In this document: positions 35,882-44,376 of the stretch, in pieces | Layout: the number at the start of each line of letters is the position of its first letter | Numbering within the stretch: the stretch's first letter is position 1 | From: Spirosoma sp. KUDC1026 | GTDB lineage: Bacteria > Bacteroidota > Bacteroidia > Cytophagales > Spirosomataceae | Length of the DNA stretch: 64,000 bases | NCBI RefSeq assembly: GCF_013375035.1 | Contig: NZ_CP056032.1 | Location: forward strand, 2,030,001 to 2,094,000 | Direction of reading: 5' to 3' | Translations under genes and position numbers: made by a program | Notes under the pieces: model-generated | Seen by the model: the letters and a program-made list of their open reading frames with translations, nothing else | Database searches by the model: none | What the model was told of the DNA's origin: nothing

Positions 35882-36075
35882 ACGAGTGGGGCAGACTCTG
35901 TGTCTGCAAGGGGCGTAAAATTAAGGAAGCTATTGGGAAAAGAGAATACATTCTGGTCCCGAAGGTAGGTGACTGGCAAACCCGGCCCTGGTTCGGAAAG
36001 TTTCGCCGAAGGCATGGTTTGCGTTTGGAAACGTCTTTACGTAGTTTTCAGGAACGACTTGCCCAACTACGTACT

Positions 36076-37248
36076 ATGATTCGATCTTACCTGCTGCTTA
36101 GCACAACGCTGTTTTGTTTTGCCACCTATGGCCAGTCCCTGCACGATCGGACTCTGACGCTCGATACGCACGCCGATGCCCCGATCATGATGCAGAAGCC
36201 TGGTTTCGATGTGGGAAAAACGCACGACACCAAAAAAGACGGCTCGCAGATCGATTTCCCGCGGATGAAACAGGGGGGCATGGACGCCATGTTTTTTGCC
36301 GTCTATACCTCCCAGGGGCCACGTACACCCGAAGGGCATGCCGAAGCCAAACGGAACGCGTTGAATCAGTTTGAACTGATTCGTCAGGCGCTCAAAAAAT
36401 ACCCGAATCTGGCTGAATTAGCTACAACGCCCGCCGATGCCTATCGAATTCAAAAACTGGGAAAACGGGCCGTTTTTATTGGTATGGAAAACGGCTACCC
36501 GGTGGGGGATGATCTGGCAATGCTGAAAACGTATTACGATCTGGGCTGCCGATACATAACCCTGACGCACTTCGCCAACAACCTCATCGGTGATTCGTCG
36601 ACTGACCCCGATGGACCGATGTACGGCGGTCTGAGTGATTTCGGGAAGAAAGTCGTGCCGGAGATGAACCGGCTGGGGATACTCATCGACGTATCGCATG
36701 TGGCCGATAGTACGTTCTACGACGCACTGGAGTTGTCGAGAGCGCCCGTTATTGCGTCACACTCCAACTGCCGGGCGTTGTGCGATTTTCCGCGGAACAT
36801 GACCGACGATATGATCCGGGCAATTGCTAAGAAAGGCGGTGTGGTACAGGTCAATTTCGTAAGCGATTACCTGAAAAAGCCGTCTGACGAACACCGGGCG
36901 GCCAAAACGAAAATCCGTATGGCGCGGGTTGGCAAAGTCGTTACGCCTGAACTGGAAGCGCGGCTTACGGCCCAGAGTGATTCGGTGGCAAAGGTTTATG
37001 CTTCTGAGCGGGCCAGCCTGTCGGATATTGCCGACCATATCGACCACATTGTGAAACTGGTGGGCATTGATCACGTGGGGATCGGCTCTGATTTCGACGG
37101 GGGCGGGGGTGTTGTTGGTCTGGAGGACGTCAGCGAGATTGGCAACCTGACCAAAGAATTAGTCCGGCGGAACTATTCTGAAGCAGACATCGCCAAGATA
37201 TGGGGCGGTAATCTGTTGCGGGTGCTGGGGCAGGCTAAAGCAAATTAA
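36076..37248 (+). CDS. Membrane dipeptidase, M19 family, exported
   Basis: I start at the ATG at 36076, giving 390 residues with a signal peptide (MIRSYLLLSTTLFCFATYG). The zinc ligands of M19 are visible: H and D in DTHADAP, E in IGMENGYP, H in IDVSHVAD, and H in IASHSNCRAL. D is also seen in GIGSDFDGGGG. The family hydrolyses dipeptides, including D-amino-acid ones. It is a periplasmic or lipid-exposed enzyme here and has an intrinsic terminator after it. It is not clearly linked with neighbours. Confidence 0.93.
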   Translation: MIRSYLLLSTTLFCFATYGQSLHDRTLTLDTHADAPIMMQKPGFDVGKTHDTKKDGSQIDFPRMKQGGMDAMFFAVYTSQGPRTPEGHAEAKRNALNQFELIRQALKKYPNLAELATTPADAYRIQKLGKRAVFIGMENGYPVGDDLAMLKTYYDLGCRYITLTHFANNLIGDSSTDPDGPMYGGLSDFGKKVVPEMNRLGILIDVSHVADSTFYDALELSRAPVIASHSNCRALCDFPRNMTDDMIRAIAKKGGVVQVNFVSDYLKKPSDEHRAAKTKIRMARVGKVVTPELEARLTAQSDSVAKVYASERASLSDIADHIDHIVKLVGIDHVGIGSDFDGGGGVVGLEDVSEIGNLTKELVRRNYSEADIAKIWGGNLLRVLGQAKAN

Positions 37249-37280
37249 ACGAATTACTAAAACTCCGTAATAACCAGGCT

Positions 37281-37300
37281 GGCCCTAATCGGGCCTTTTT
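37281..37300 (+). terminator. Terminator of the dipeptidase gene
   Basis: GGCCC-TAATC-GGGCC followed by TTTTT, 32 bases after the stop. Confidence 0.8.
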
Positions 37301-37461
37301 ACCGCTATTCTCCGGGCTGTTTCCGAAAATACTGTTCTTGCCCTGTTTATGATAGGGTAGTATACTGAATAATAAAGGACGGATATTTCAAACAAAGCCG
37401 ATCGTTCCTGGCTTCTGCAAGAGTTATACCGCAATCGTTACTACTCAACGAAAATCAGATC

Positions 37462-37965
37462 ATGACGAATACGTATTTGAAATCGTTTGGAATAGGCGTA
37501 ATCGCTGGAATGAGATCCATGATGGCTCCTGCTTTATTAAGCCGGAAGCTGGTACGTACTATTCCTGCTAAACAGCCAACAAAACCCGTTCATTATCTGG
37601 CGTTGCCTCCTGTGTCGATAGGGCTCGCCGTAATGGCGGGTGGCGAAATAATTGGTGATAAAGTGCCTGGTGCCCCTAACCGGACCAAACCGGCCGTTCT
37701 GGGCGGTCGTATTGTGTCCGGCGCTGGCTGCGGGGCTGCTATCAGTGAAGTTGAAGGTGGGCAGGCTCCACTGGGTGCGCTGCTGGGCGGACTGGGTGCC
37801 GTAGTCGGGACGCTGGTTTTTTTCCGGATGCGGACCTTCCTGGATCATGATCTGGGAATTCCGGATACCATCGGTGCCCTGGCCGAAGATGCGCTGGCCA
37901 TCGGGGCAGGCTGGTCGATTGTCAACAGCATTGAGGTCGCTCCCCAACCGGAAGGAGCCATGTAG
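37462..37965 (+). CDS. DUF4126-family membrane protein
   Basis: The 167-residue protein has several hydrophobic segments (about 45-62, 85-120, 140-158). It includes the DUF4126 phrases SFGIGVIAGMRSMMAPALLS, PAVLGGRIVSGAGCGAA and LGALLGGLGAVVGT. The family is widespread in bacteria and thought to be membrane-embedded. No activity has been shown. A near-perfect 19-base-arm terminator follows directly. Confidence 0.85.
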   Translation: MTNTYLKSFGIGVIAGMRSMMAPALLSRKLVRTIPAKQPTKPVHYLALPPVSIGLAVMAGGEIIGDKVPGAPNRTKPAVLGGRIVSGAGCGAAISEVEGGQAPLGALLGGLGAVVGTLVFFRMRTFLDHDLGIPDTIGALAEDALAIGAGWSIVNSIEVAPQPEGAM

Positions 37966-37966
37966 A

Positions 37967-38013
37967 AAAAGACAAAGGGTCTGGACCAATACGTTCCAGA
38001 CCCTTTGTCTTTT
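37967..38013 (+). terminator. Terminator after the DUF4126 gene
   Basis: Two 19-base arms (37967-37985 and 37995-38013) are perfect reverse complements with a 9-base loop, ending in TCTTTT. Confidence 0.85.
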
Positions 38014-38202
38014 GCAGAGGAGGTAAAAAGCAAAGGTGAGCCGGAACCTGGTTATAACCAGCGTTGAGTGTTCCTACTTCCTTTAGTTTAGAAAATTATA
38101 TATTTAATCCGCAAGTTTATATAGAGAGGGTTGCGTAGGGCCCGTTGGTTCTATATTACCCCGCAGGATAAATCTATTCTAAAAGTAGGGTAAAAAAAGA
38201 GG

Positions 38203-38210
38203 TAAATTTG
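38203..38210 (+). promoter_or_regulatory. -7 box TAAATTTG directly before an ATG
   Basis: TAAATTTG matches TAnnTTTG exactly and ends 6 bases before the ATG at 38217. If used, the transcript would be leaderless or nearly so. Confidence 0.5.
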
Positions 38211-38216
38211 TGGGTC

Positions 38217-38585
38217 ATGAAAGAACTCACAAAAGAACAGGCAAAGCAAATCATACTCGCTCTGATGGGCTATAAACCCTGGCAGCACCTAAGAAATGAA
38301 GAGGAATACCTGGTAGAGGTTACGATTCATGATATTATTTCTGTCACGCAGGCCAATCAATTTGGCTTTTACGTCAATTACGCACTGAAGGATTACTTCA
38401 AACAAGCGACCCCGCTCGCCGATTCAAACTATCAACTGTACATCGGTTACTGGGAAGCAAACACTCAGACAAATCCTGCTATCCTATCGTTAACCGAACA
38501 GCCGGAAGGCGTAAAACCGGAAGGACAAACGTTCTCGAACGTATCGGTTGTCGCCGATTATCTGCGCGATATCAACATCTGGTAA
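38217..38585 (+). CDS. Hypothetical protein (122 residues)
   Basis: Starting at the ATG at 38217 gives a soluble protein of 122 residues. It begins KELTKEQAKQIILALMGYKPW and ends SVVADYLRDINIW, with an acidic, mixed alpha/beta look and no signal peptide or membrane helix. I do not recognise a family. It converges on the ABC ATPase gene and has a promoter box almost on its start codon. Composition is like its core-gene neighbours. Confidence 0.6.
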   Translation: MKELTKEQAKQIILALMGYKPWQHLRNEEEYLVEVTIHDIISVTQANQFGFYVNYALKDYFKQATPLADSNYQLYIGYWEANTQTNPAILSLTEQPEGVKPEGQTFSNVSVVADYLRDINIW

Positions 38586-38644
38586 CGGTGGTTGATTTGC
38601 GCTACCCAGGTAACTGCGCCAGGCCGGTCGGCCGTAGGCCCGGC

Positions 38645-39268
38645 TTACTTCCACTGTGTAACGTCGATTACGTTCGGGCAGAAGTCGTATTCGTCGGGTT
38701 GGTTGGAGCCGATTAGCAGCAATTGATCGACGTCTAATTGCCGGACTTCATCGCGGTACCAGTTCATACCCTGCCGATCCAGATTCGAGGTGGGTTCATC
38801 CAGGATAACGACAGGCGATACTGAGAAAAAAGCAAGCCCTAGTTTCACCCGCTGTTTCATCCCCGACGAGTAATACTTAATCTCCTTGTGCCTGGCCCGC
38901 TGGAGCATCATACGGTCAATGATCAAATCGATGCTCAGTCCTGCTTTGAAGGGCTTGAACGTCTGGTGAAAAATCAGCAGTTCGTCGAGCGTTAATTCCT
39001 CAATCAGTTCCAGATACGGAGCTGCTATGCTGACGTGCCGAAACCAAGTATCCTCTTCCTGTTGGGTGTTATTGATCGAATACGTCAGCTTACCTTCCGT
39101 TGCGGGCAGGCTGCCGCTCAGCACCTGCAGCAGGGTTGATTTGCCGCTGCCATTGGGTCCCACGAATGTATAGCTGGTGCCGCTGCTCAGCGCCAGATCG
39201 ATCCGGCGGAAGATCCACTCTTTCCGGTATTTTTTTCCGACCTGATCAGCGGTAATGGTTATGGACAT
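38645..39268 (-). CDS. Solitary ABC-transporter ATP-binding protein at the end of the lpx operon
   Basis: The 207-residue ATPase has Walker A VGPNGSGKST near residues 36-46, the signature YSSGMKQRVKLG, and Walker B VVILDEPTSN. It is short and lacks membrane segments. In Bacteroidota a small ABC ATPase following lpxA is a recurring arrangement, which suggests a link to envelope lipid or haem export. The permease is not adjacent. It is on the same strand as lpxA, 75 bases after it. Confidence 0.85.
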   Translation of the reverse strand: MSITITADQVGKKYRKEWIFRRIDLALSSGTSYTFVGPNGSGKSTLLQVLSGSLPATEGKLTYSINNTQQEEDTWFRHVSIAAPYLELIEELTLDELLIFHQTFKPFKAGLSIDLIIDRMMLQRARHKEIKYYSSGMKQRVKLGLAFFSVSPVVILDEPTSNLDRQGMNWYRDEVRQLDVDQLLLIGSNQPDEYDFCPNVIDVTQWK

Positions 39269-39343
39269 AGTCTATAAAAATGGCGAATGGATACCGGTTG
39301 CCCATGAGGTTCCCAGTATCCACTACTCCAATGAAAAAACGAA

Positions 39344-40138
39344 TTAGTCGCGTTCGCTACCAGACGAGGGACCACGCATGATGCCACGCTCGGAACTACG
39401 AATGAAGTTGACTATTTCGTCACGTTCGTCGGATGGCGGTAGCTCAAGTTCAATTCGCGTTAATGCATCAGCGTTATTCAGGCCGCGCATATAAATGTAT
39501 CGGTAGATTTCTTGAATTTGGTTAATCTTATCATTCTCGAAACCCCGTCGACGTAGACCAATAGAATTAATCCCCGTGTAAGCTAATGGCTCACGAGCCG
39601 CTTTTGTGAAAGGCGGTACGTCTTTGCGCACTAACGATCCACCTGAAATCATAGCATGAGCACCAATTTTAACCCACTGATGCACTGAACTCGATCCACC
39701 AATAATCGACCAATCGCCCATGTGAACGTGGCCTGCCATCTGTACATTGTTAATAACAATGCAATGATTACCGATCCGGCAGTCGTGCGCTACGTGCGCA
39801 TAGGCCATAATCAGACAATCTGACCCGATCTCCGTTTTCCAGTGTTCTTCGGTACCCCGGCTGATGGTGGCATACTCACGAATGGTCGTGTTGTCGCCGA
39901 TGATGGTCTTGGTGTATTCGTTCTTGAACTTGAGGTCCTGTGGGGTTGCTGAGATTACCGCACCGGAATAAATCTTGCAGTTCCGGCCAATCCGGGCGCC
40001 TTCGTTGATGACGGCATGCGAGCCAATCCAGGTTCCTTCAGCGATTTCAACATCTTTATGAATAATGGCAAACGGTTCAATGACAACATTTTGCGCAATC
40101 TTCGCTTCAGGATGGATATAAGCTAGTGGTTGAATCAT
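39344..40138 (-). CDS. lpxA: Acyl-ACP-UDP-N-acetylglucosamine O-acyltransferase
   Basis: The 264-residue left-handed beta-helix enzyme has many hexapeptides (IHPEAKIAQNVVIEPF, VINEGARIGRNCKIYSG) and the catalytic His in MAYAHVAHDCRIGNHC. It adds the first acyl chain in lipid A synthesis. It follows lpxC/fabZ by 117 bases in the same operon. Length and start are normal. The C-terminal helical domain ends with a hydrophilic tail (GPSSGSERD). Confidence 0.95.
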   Translation of the reverse strand: MIQPLAYIHPEAKIAQNVVIEPFAIIHKDVEIAEGTWIGSHAVINEGARIGRNCKIYSGAVISATPQDLKFKNEYTKTIIGDNTTIREYATISRGTEEHWKTEIGSDCLIMAYAHVAHDCRIGNHCIVINNVQMAGHVHMGDWSIIGGSSSVHQWVKIGAHAMISGGSLVRKDVPPFTKAAREPLAYTGINSIGLRRRGFENDKINQIQEIYRYIYMRGLNNADALTRIELELPPSDERDEIVNFIRSSERGIMRGPSSGSERD

Positions 40139-40255
40139 AAAGTATTAATCATAGGTCGCGAAAAGCACCAGCAAGTTAATGCCATTACCGCCCGATTTTA
40201 GTTCTGAAACGATGCGGTCTTTTGTTTGGTATTTCTGCTCGCGTTCGTAGCTTTT

Positions 40256-41650
40256 TTATTTTTTCTTGACCAGGCTGGCAATCATATCGGCTTCGCAAAC
40301 CAACTGATTCCCCACGTAGCCCCGGCCCTGCATCTTTACGATACCACGTTTCATGGGTGAGGTAAACTCACACTTAAAGATTACTGTGTCGCCGGGTAAA
40401 ACGTTGCGCCGGAACCGGCAATTCTCAATACCTACCAAAAACGGCCAGTAGTTTTCAGGATCGGGTACGGTGCTGAGGACCAGAATACCACCCGTCTGGG
40501 CCATCGCTTCCAGCTGCATTACGCCCGGCATAACCGGGTTGCCCGGAAAGTGCCCCGGAAAGAAGGGCTCGTTCATCGTAACGTTTTTTACGCCAACGAC
40601 GCTGTTCTCGTCCAGAGCGATGATTTTGTCGATCATCTGGAACGGGTAGCGGTGGGGGAGTAACTGCGAAATCCGGTTGATATCCAGGACCGGCGGCTGT
40701 TTGGGGTCGTACTGAGGTACCTGGTTAGCCGCGTTCTTCTGCATCAGTTTTTTGATCTTTTTCGCGAAGGCTACGTTAGCCGCATGGCCCGGCCGGGCGG
40801 CCAGAATCTGCGCCTTGATGGGCCGACCGATCAGGGCCAGATCGCCCACCATGTCGAGCAGTTTATGGCGCGCCATCTCATTCGGATAGTGCAGGTCCAG
40901 ATTATTCAGGATGCCTTCCTGCTTGTTCACACTGACCTTCGGCTTATTGAGCAGGTCGGCCAGGTAATCCAGTTCGCCGTCGTTCACGTCGCGGTCAACG
41001 ATAACGATTGCATTGGTCAGGTCTCCGCCTTTGATGAGATTCTGCCGGTAGAGCGTTTCCAGCTCATGCAGGAACACAAACGTGCGGCAGCTGGCAATCT
41101 GTTCGGGAAATTCGCTGATATCGTTCAGATAAGCGTGCTGGCTGCTGATTACCCTTGAGTTGTAGTCAACCATCACCGTCAGCCGGTAATCATTGAGGGG
41201 CAGGGCGGCTAGCTCAATGTCCTTCTCCGGATTGCGGTAGTGAACATATTCGCTTACTTCGAAATAGTTACGGGTAGCGTTCTGCTCTTCAATGCCGGCC
41301 GACCGTAACGCTTCGATAAACTGAATGGACGAGCCGTCCATGATAGGGGGCTCGGGGCCGTCCAGCTGAATCAGTATGTTGTCCAGCTGCAGGCCAACCA
41401 GGGCAGCCAGGGTATGCTCGACGGTGTGGATACGGGCTCCGCTTTGCTCGATGGTAGTTCCCCGCGATAAATCTACGACATTGTCAACGTCAGCATCCAC
41501 TATGGGCTGCCCTGGTAGATCAACCCGCTGAAATTTGTAGCCGTGATTGGTGGGGGCTGGCAGAAAGGTCATCGTCGCCGAAACGCCTGTGTGCAGACCT
41601 ACGCCCGACACGGATACAGCCTTCTGAATCGTCTGTTGTTTGGTATTCAT
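40256..41650 (-). CDS. lpxC-fabZ: Bifunctional UDP-3-O-acyl-N-acetylglucosamine deacetylase / 3-hydroxyacyl-ACP dehydratase
   Basis: The 464-residue protein is a fusion. Residues 1 to about 310 are LpxC: the zinc-ligand phrase THTVEHTLAAL-like IHTVEHTLAALVG near 75-87, then ARHKLLDMVGDLALIG near 260. Residues about 320-464 are FabZ: HRYPFQMIDKI, then the catalytic PGHFPGNPVMPGVMQLEA. Fusion of these two in one protein is characteristic of Bacteroidota. LpxC is the committed step of lipid A synthesis and FabZ the dehydratase of fatty acid synthesis, so the fusion couples the two pathways. It lies between lpxD and lpxA. Confidence 0.96.
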   Translation of the reverse strand: MNTKQQTIQKAVSVSGVGLHTGVSATMTFLPAPTNHGYKFQRVDLPGQPIVDADVDNVVDLSRGTTIEQSGARIHTVEHTLAALVGLQLDNILIQLDGPEPPIMDGSSIQFIEALRSAGIEEQNATRNYFEVSEYVHYRNPEKDIELAALPLNDYRLTVMVDYNSRVISSQHAYLNDISEFPEQIASCRTFVFLHELETLYRQNLIKGGDLTNAIVIVDRDVNDGELDYLADLLNKPKVSVNKQEGILNNLDLHYPNEMARHKLLDMVGDLALIGRPIKAQILAARPGHAANVAFAKKIKKLMQKNAANQVPQYDPKQPPVLDINRISQLLPHRYPFQMIDKIIALDENSVVGVKNVTMNEPFFPGHFPGNPVMPGVMQLEAMAQTGGILVLSTVPDPENYWPFLVGIENCRFRRNVLPGDTVIFKCEFTSPMKRGIVKMQGRGYVGNQLVCEADMIASLVKKK

Positions 41651-41720
41651 ATGTTAGTAATCAGCCCGTGGTGAACAACGTATCGGGTGTCAATACGTAT
41701 CACCAGGTGACCAATGAACG

Positions 41721-42749
41721 TCATTTTTCTGTTTTTTTCTCTAATACGCTTAACCGGCGGTCCAGCTCCGGTAGCCGGCGGAAAACGGCCAGCGAACGCA
41801 TACTCTCTTTCAGGTCGAAAGCAGGCGAACTGTTTATTGATAAGCCTTCCTGCGTCACGTTTTTACCCACACCCGACTGTGCGCCTACTTTGGTGCCGTT
41901 GGCAATGGTTAGATGGCCCGCAAAACCGACCTGACCCGCAATCACGCAGTTATCACCAATCTTGGTAGATCCCGATATGCCCGTCTGGGCAGCAATAACG
42001 GTATTCTGGCCAATCTCGACGTTATGAGCAATCTGAATCAGGTTATCCAGCTTGGCACCCCGCCGGATAATGGTCGAACCCAGCGTAGCACAGTCAATTG
42101 TTGTGTTGGAACCCACATTGACGTAATCTTCGAGAACAACGTTACCCAGTTGCGGAATTGTTTTATACGTACCATCAGCCTGCGGGGCAAACCCGAAGCC
42201 TTCGCTGCCAATAACAGCATTTGGGTGGATCACGCAGTGATTACCTACCAGACAGTCGTCCAGAACCCGGGCTCCGGTATGAATGATTGTGTTATCGCCA
42301 ATGGTCACGTTGTTGCCCACGTAAGCATGCGGATAAATTTTCACATTCTGCCCAATGCGACAGTTTCGACCGATGTATGAAAAGGCACCCCGGTAGATTT
42401 TCTCTCCAAGCTGGCTGTTCTCCCCCACAAAGGAAGGTTCTTCAACGCCCTGCCGCGAAAAACTGATTAGTTTATAATATTCTTCCAGCAGGCGAGTGAA
42501 GGCCGAATAGGCATTATCGACTTGTATCAGCGTGGCGGCTACTGCCTTTTTGGCTTCAAACGTCCGGTCGACGATAACTGCCGAGGAACCCGTTGTGTAT
42601 AAATGCGTTTCGTACTTAAGATTTGACAGGAATGAGATGTCACCGGGTTGGCCTTCGTCAATTTTTGCCAGGCCACTGATAACCAGTGTATCATCTCCAA
42701 CTACGTCGCCCGCTAACAACGTAGCGATCTGTCTGACTGTAAACTCCAT
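41721..42749 (-). CDS. lpxD: UDP-3-O-(3-hydroxyacyl)glucosamine N-acyltransferase
   Basis: The 342-residue enzyme begins FTVRQIATLLAGDVVGD, the LpxD N-terminal uridine-binding domain. It continues in left-handed beta-helix hexapeptides (RNCRIGQNVKIYPHAYVG, IIHTGARVLDDCLVG). The catalytic His lies in QIAHNVEIGQNTVI. It adds the second acyl chain in lipid A synthesis. The start codon lies 144 bases after the end of the HD gene upstream. The operon order HD-lpxD-lpxC/fabZ-lpxA-ABC is a conserved Bacteroidota arrangement. Confidence 0.96.
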   Translation of the reverse strand: MEFTVRQIATLLAGDVVGDDTLVISGLAKIDEGQPGDISFLSNLKYETHLYTTGSSAVIVDRTFEAKKAVAATLIQVDNAYSAFTRLLEEYYKLISFSRQGVEEPSFVGENSQLGEKIYRGAFSYIGRNCRIGQNVKIYPHAYVGNNVTIGDNTIIHTGARVLDDCLVGNHCVIHPNAVIGSEGFGFAPQADGTYKTIPQLGNVVLEDYVNVGSNTTIDCATLGSTIIRRGAKLDNLIQIAHNVEIGQNTVIAAQTGISGSTKIGDNCVIAGQVGFAGHLTIANGTKVGAQSGVGKNVTQEGLSINSSPAFDLKESMRSLAVFRRLPELDRRLSVLEKKTEK

Positions 42750-42893
42750 ATAACGTAATATTGCTGTCCCAACGCGCCTGAATCAGGCAGGCGTTTGAGC
42801 CGCTAAGGTAGCTAACAAGTTGCATTTTTCGAATATACGCCCCGTAAATCCTCGCCTGTCAGTAGTATATTCTATAGGGAGTAACAGTTGCCC

Positions 42894-44171
42894 TCACGAA
42901 ACGGGTTGCTGGTCGACAGTGGCGAATATGTCCAGCCCCCTTGCCCAGCAAACGTAGTAACGCCGGACAATATTGGTAAGAACATGAACATTCGAGAGAT
43001 CAGAGGCTTCGGCAATATCGATGACTGTACCCGACTTCAGTTTGATATTGATTCGTTCCTGCGATGGCAGGTAAGCGGCATTGGTCGCCTGGCCCTCCAC
43101 CAGAAAATACGAAATATCCTCTTCTAGTACGCCTGCCTGGCGGAGCTGGCTGGTTAACTCCTGCACCAGCCCGTCGTCGAACGGTTCGGTAGAGAGCACG
43201 ATTTTGAACAGGTGCCGGTCGAGCAGCATCCTGCATAAGGATGACAGAACCTGATCGGGATGCAGAGCCCACTGTTTGATCGAGCCCCAGACATCGTAGT
43301 CGTCCAGTTGTGTAAAGGCATTCAGGTATTTTTTATCCGTCTGAAAATCCAGCAGCGACACACTTTCGCGCAGAAAGAGTTCGAACGTGGCTGGCGCGCT
43401 GACGGATTGGCCAGTATCGGCGTCCTGACGAATCAGAAACCGGGCCCGACGCAGAATCTGCACCAGCATAGACTCACAGCAGATCGACGTTTTGTGTAAG
43501 TAGACCTGCCAGTACATGAGCCGCCGGGCGTTCAGAAAGTTCTCGACACTCAGCACCCCTTTGGCTTCCACCACCAGTTGGTCATCGACCAGATCCAGCA
43601 TCTTGATGATCCGTTCGGCCCCGATAGCTCCCTCTGCCACACCGGTATAATAGCCGTCGCGGTTGAGGTAGTCCATGCGGTCCATATCCAGCTGGCTCGA
43701 AATAAGCTGGTGAAAAAACGGACGTTCATACGTGCCATCAAACATTCGGATTGCCATCGTCAACCGCCCGTCGAACTGCCGGTTCAGCTCCTGCATCAGC
43801 AGCAGCGAGATGGTCTCGTGCGATACGTGATCAAGCAGCGACGATTCCAGTACGTGCGAAAAGGGGCCATGACCAACGTCATGCAGCAGAATGGCAATCT
43901 GAGCGGCTTCGCACTCGGCATCGCTGATGCGGTGCCCTTTGCTCTGGAGTGTCTGCATGGCCTGTCCCATCAGGTGCATGGCCCCCAGCGCGTGATGGAA
44001 TCGGGTATGAAGTGCACCCGGATAGATATAATCGGCCAAACCCATCTGTTTAATGCGCCGGAGCCGCTGAAAATACGGGTGCTCGACCAGATCGTAGATA
44101 AGTTCGGTCGGAATGGTGATAAACCCGTAGACTGGGTCGTTGAGAATTTTCTTTTTGTTAGGCGCTGCCAT
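42894..44171 (-). CDS. HD-domain phosphohydrolase (dNTPase/SAMHD1-like)
   Basis: The 425-residue protein has an HD domain with H in RFHHALGAMHLMG near residues 58-70. The metal-binding HD pair is in ILLHDVGHGPFSHVLE near 94-109, and the later D in DMDRMDYLNRDGYY near 165. This is the COG1078 family, predicted dNTP or NTP hydrolases. It is placed first in the lpxD-lpxC-lpxA operon as in other Bacteroidota. A -7 box lies just before its ATG. No catalytic residue seems missing. Confidence 0.9.
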   Translation of the reverse strand: MAAPNKKKILNDPVYGFITIPTELIYDLVEHPYFQRLRRIKQMGLADYIYPGALHTRFHHALGAMHLMGQAMQTLQSKGHRISDAECEAAQIAILLHDVGHGPFSHVLESSLLDHVSHETISLLLMQELNRQFDGRLTMAIRMFDGTYERPFFHQLISSQLDMDRMDYLNRDGYYTGVAEGAIGAERIIKMLDLVDDQLVVEAKGVLSVENFLNARRLMYWQVYLHKTSICCESMLVQILRRARFLIRQDADTGQSVSAPATFELFLRESVSLLDFQTDKKYLNAFTQLDDYDVWGSIKQWALHPDQVLSSLCRMLLDRHLFKIVLSTEPFDDGLVQELTSQLRQAGVLEEDISYFLVEGQATNAAYLPSQERINIKLKSGTVIDIAEASDLSNVHVLTNIVRRYYVCWARGLDIFATVDQQPVS

Positions 44172-44175
44172 TGAA

Positions 44176-44183
44176 CAAAGATA
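44176..44183 (-). promoter_or_regulatory. -7 box of the HD-lpx operon, directly before the ATG
   Basis: On the minus strand TATCTTTG ends 4 bases before the ATG at 44171. A TTTA lies 18 bases further upstream as a weak -33. The arrangement predicts a leaderless or nearly leaderless mRNA. Confidence 0.6.
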
Positions 44184-44258
44184 CCAGACTGGAATACAGC
44201 ATAAACCCGATCCCGCGCGGAAATTCCCGCAAAACCAGCGTGATATGTAAATTTATTG

Positions 44259-44266
44259 TAAATTTG
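44259..44266 (+). promoter_or_regulatory. -7 box of the CAU tRNA
   Basis: TAAATTTG, 30 bases before the tRNA 5' end, matches TAnnTTTG. No -33 box is seen. Confidence 0.5.
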
Positions 44267-44296
44267 CACCGTTGATTATCTCTGGTAATTAACAAT

Positions 44297-44370
44297 GGGC
44301 TTGTAACTCAGTTGGTTAGAGTGCCTGACTCATAATCAGTAAGTCCCAGGTTCGAGTCCTGGCTGGCCCA
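44297..44370 (+). tRNA. tRNA with anticodon CAU (Met, or Ile2)
   Basis: The 74-base cloverleaf has acceptor GGGCTTG/CTGGCCC, D arm ACTC...GAGT, anticodon loop CTCATAA, T loop TTCGAGT and discriminator A. There is a T-T mismatch at the sixth acceptor pair. CAU can be elongator Met or lysidine-modified Ile. I cannot decide which by eye. A dead IS3-family element starts 6 bases after it. Confidence 0.93.
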
Positions 44371-44376
44371 CGAAAC

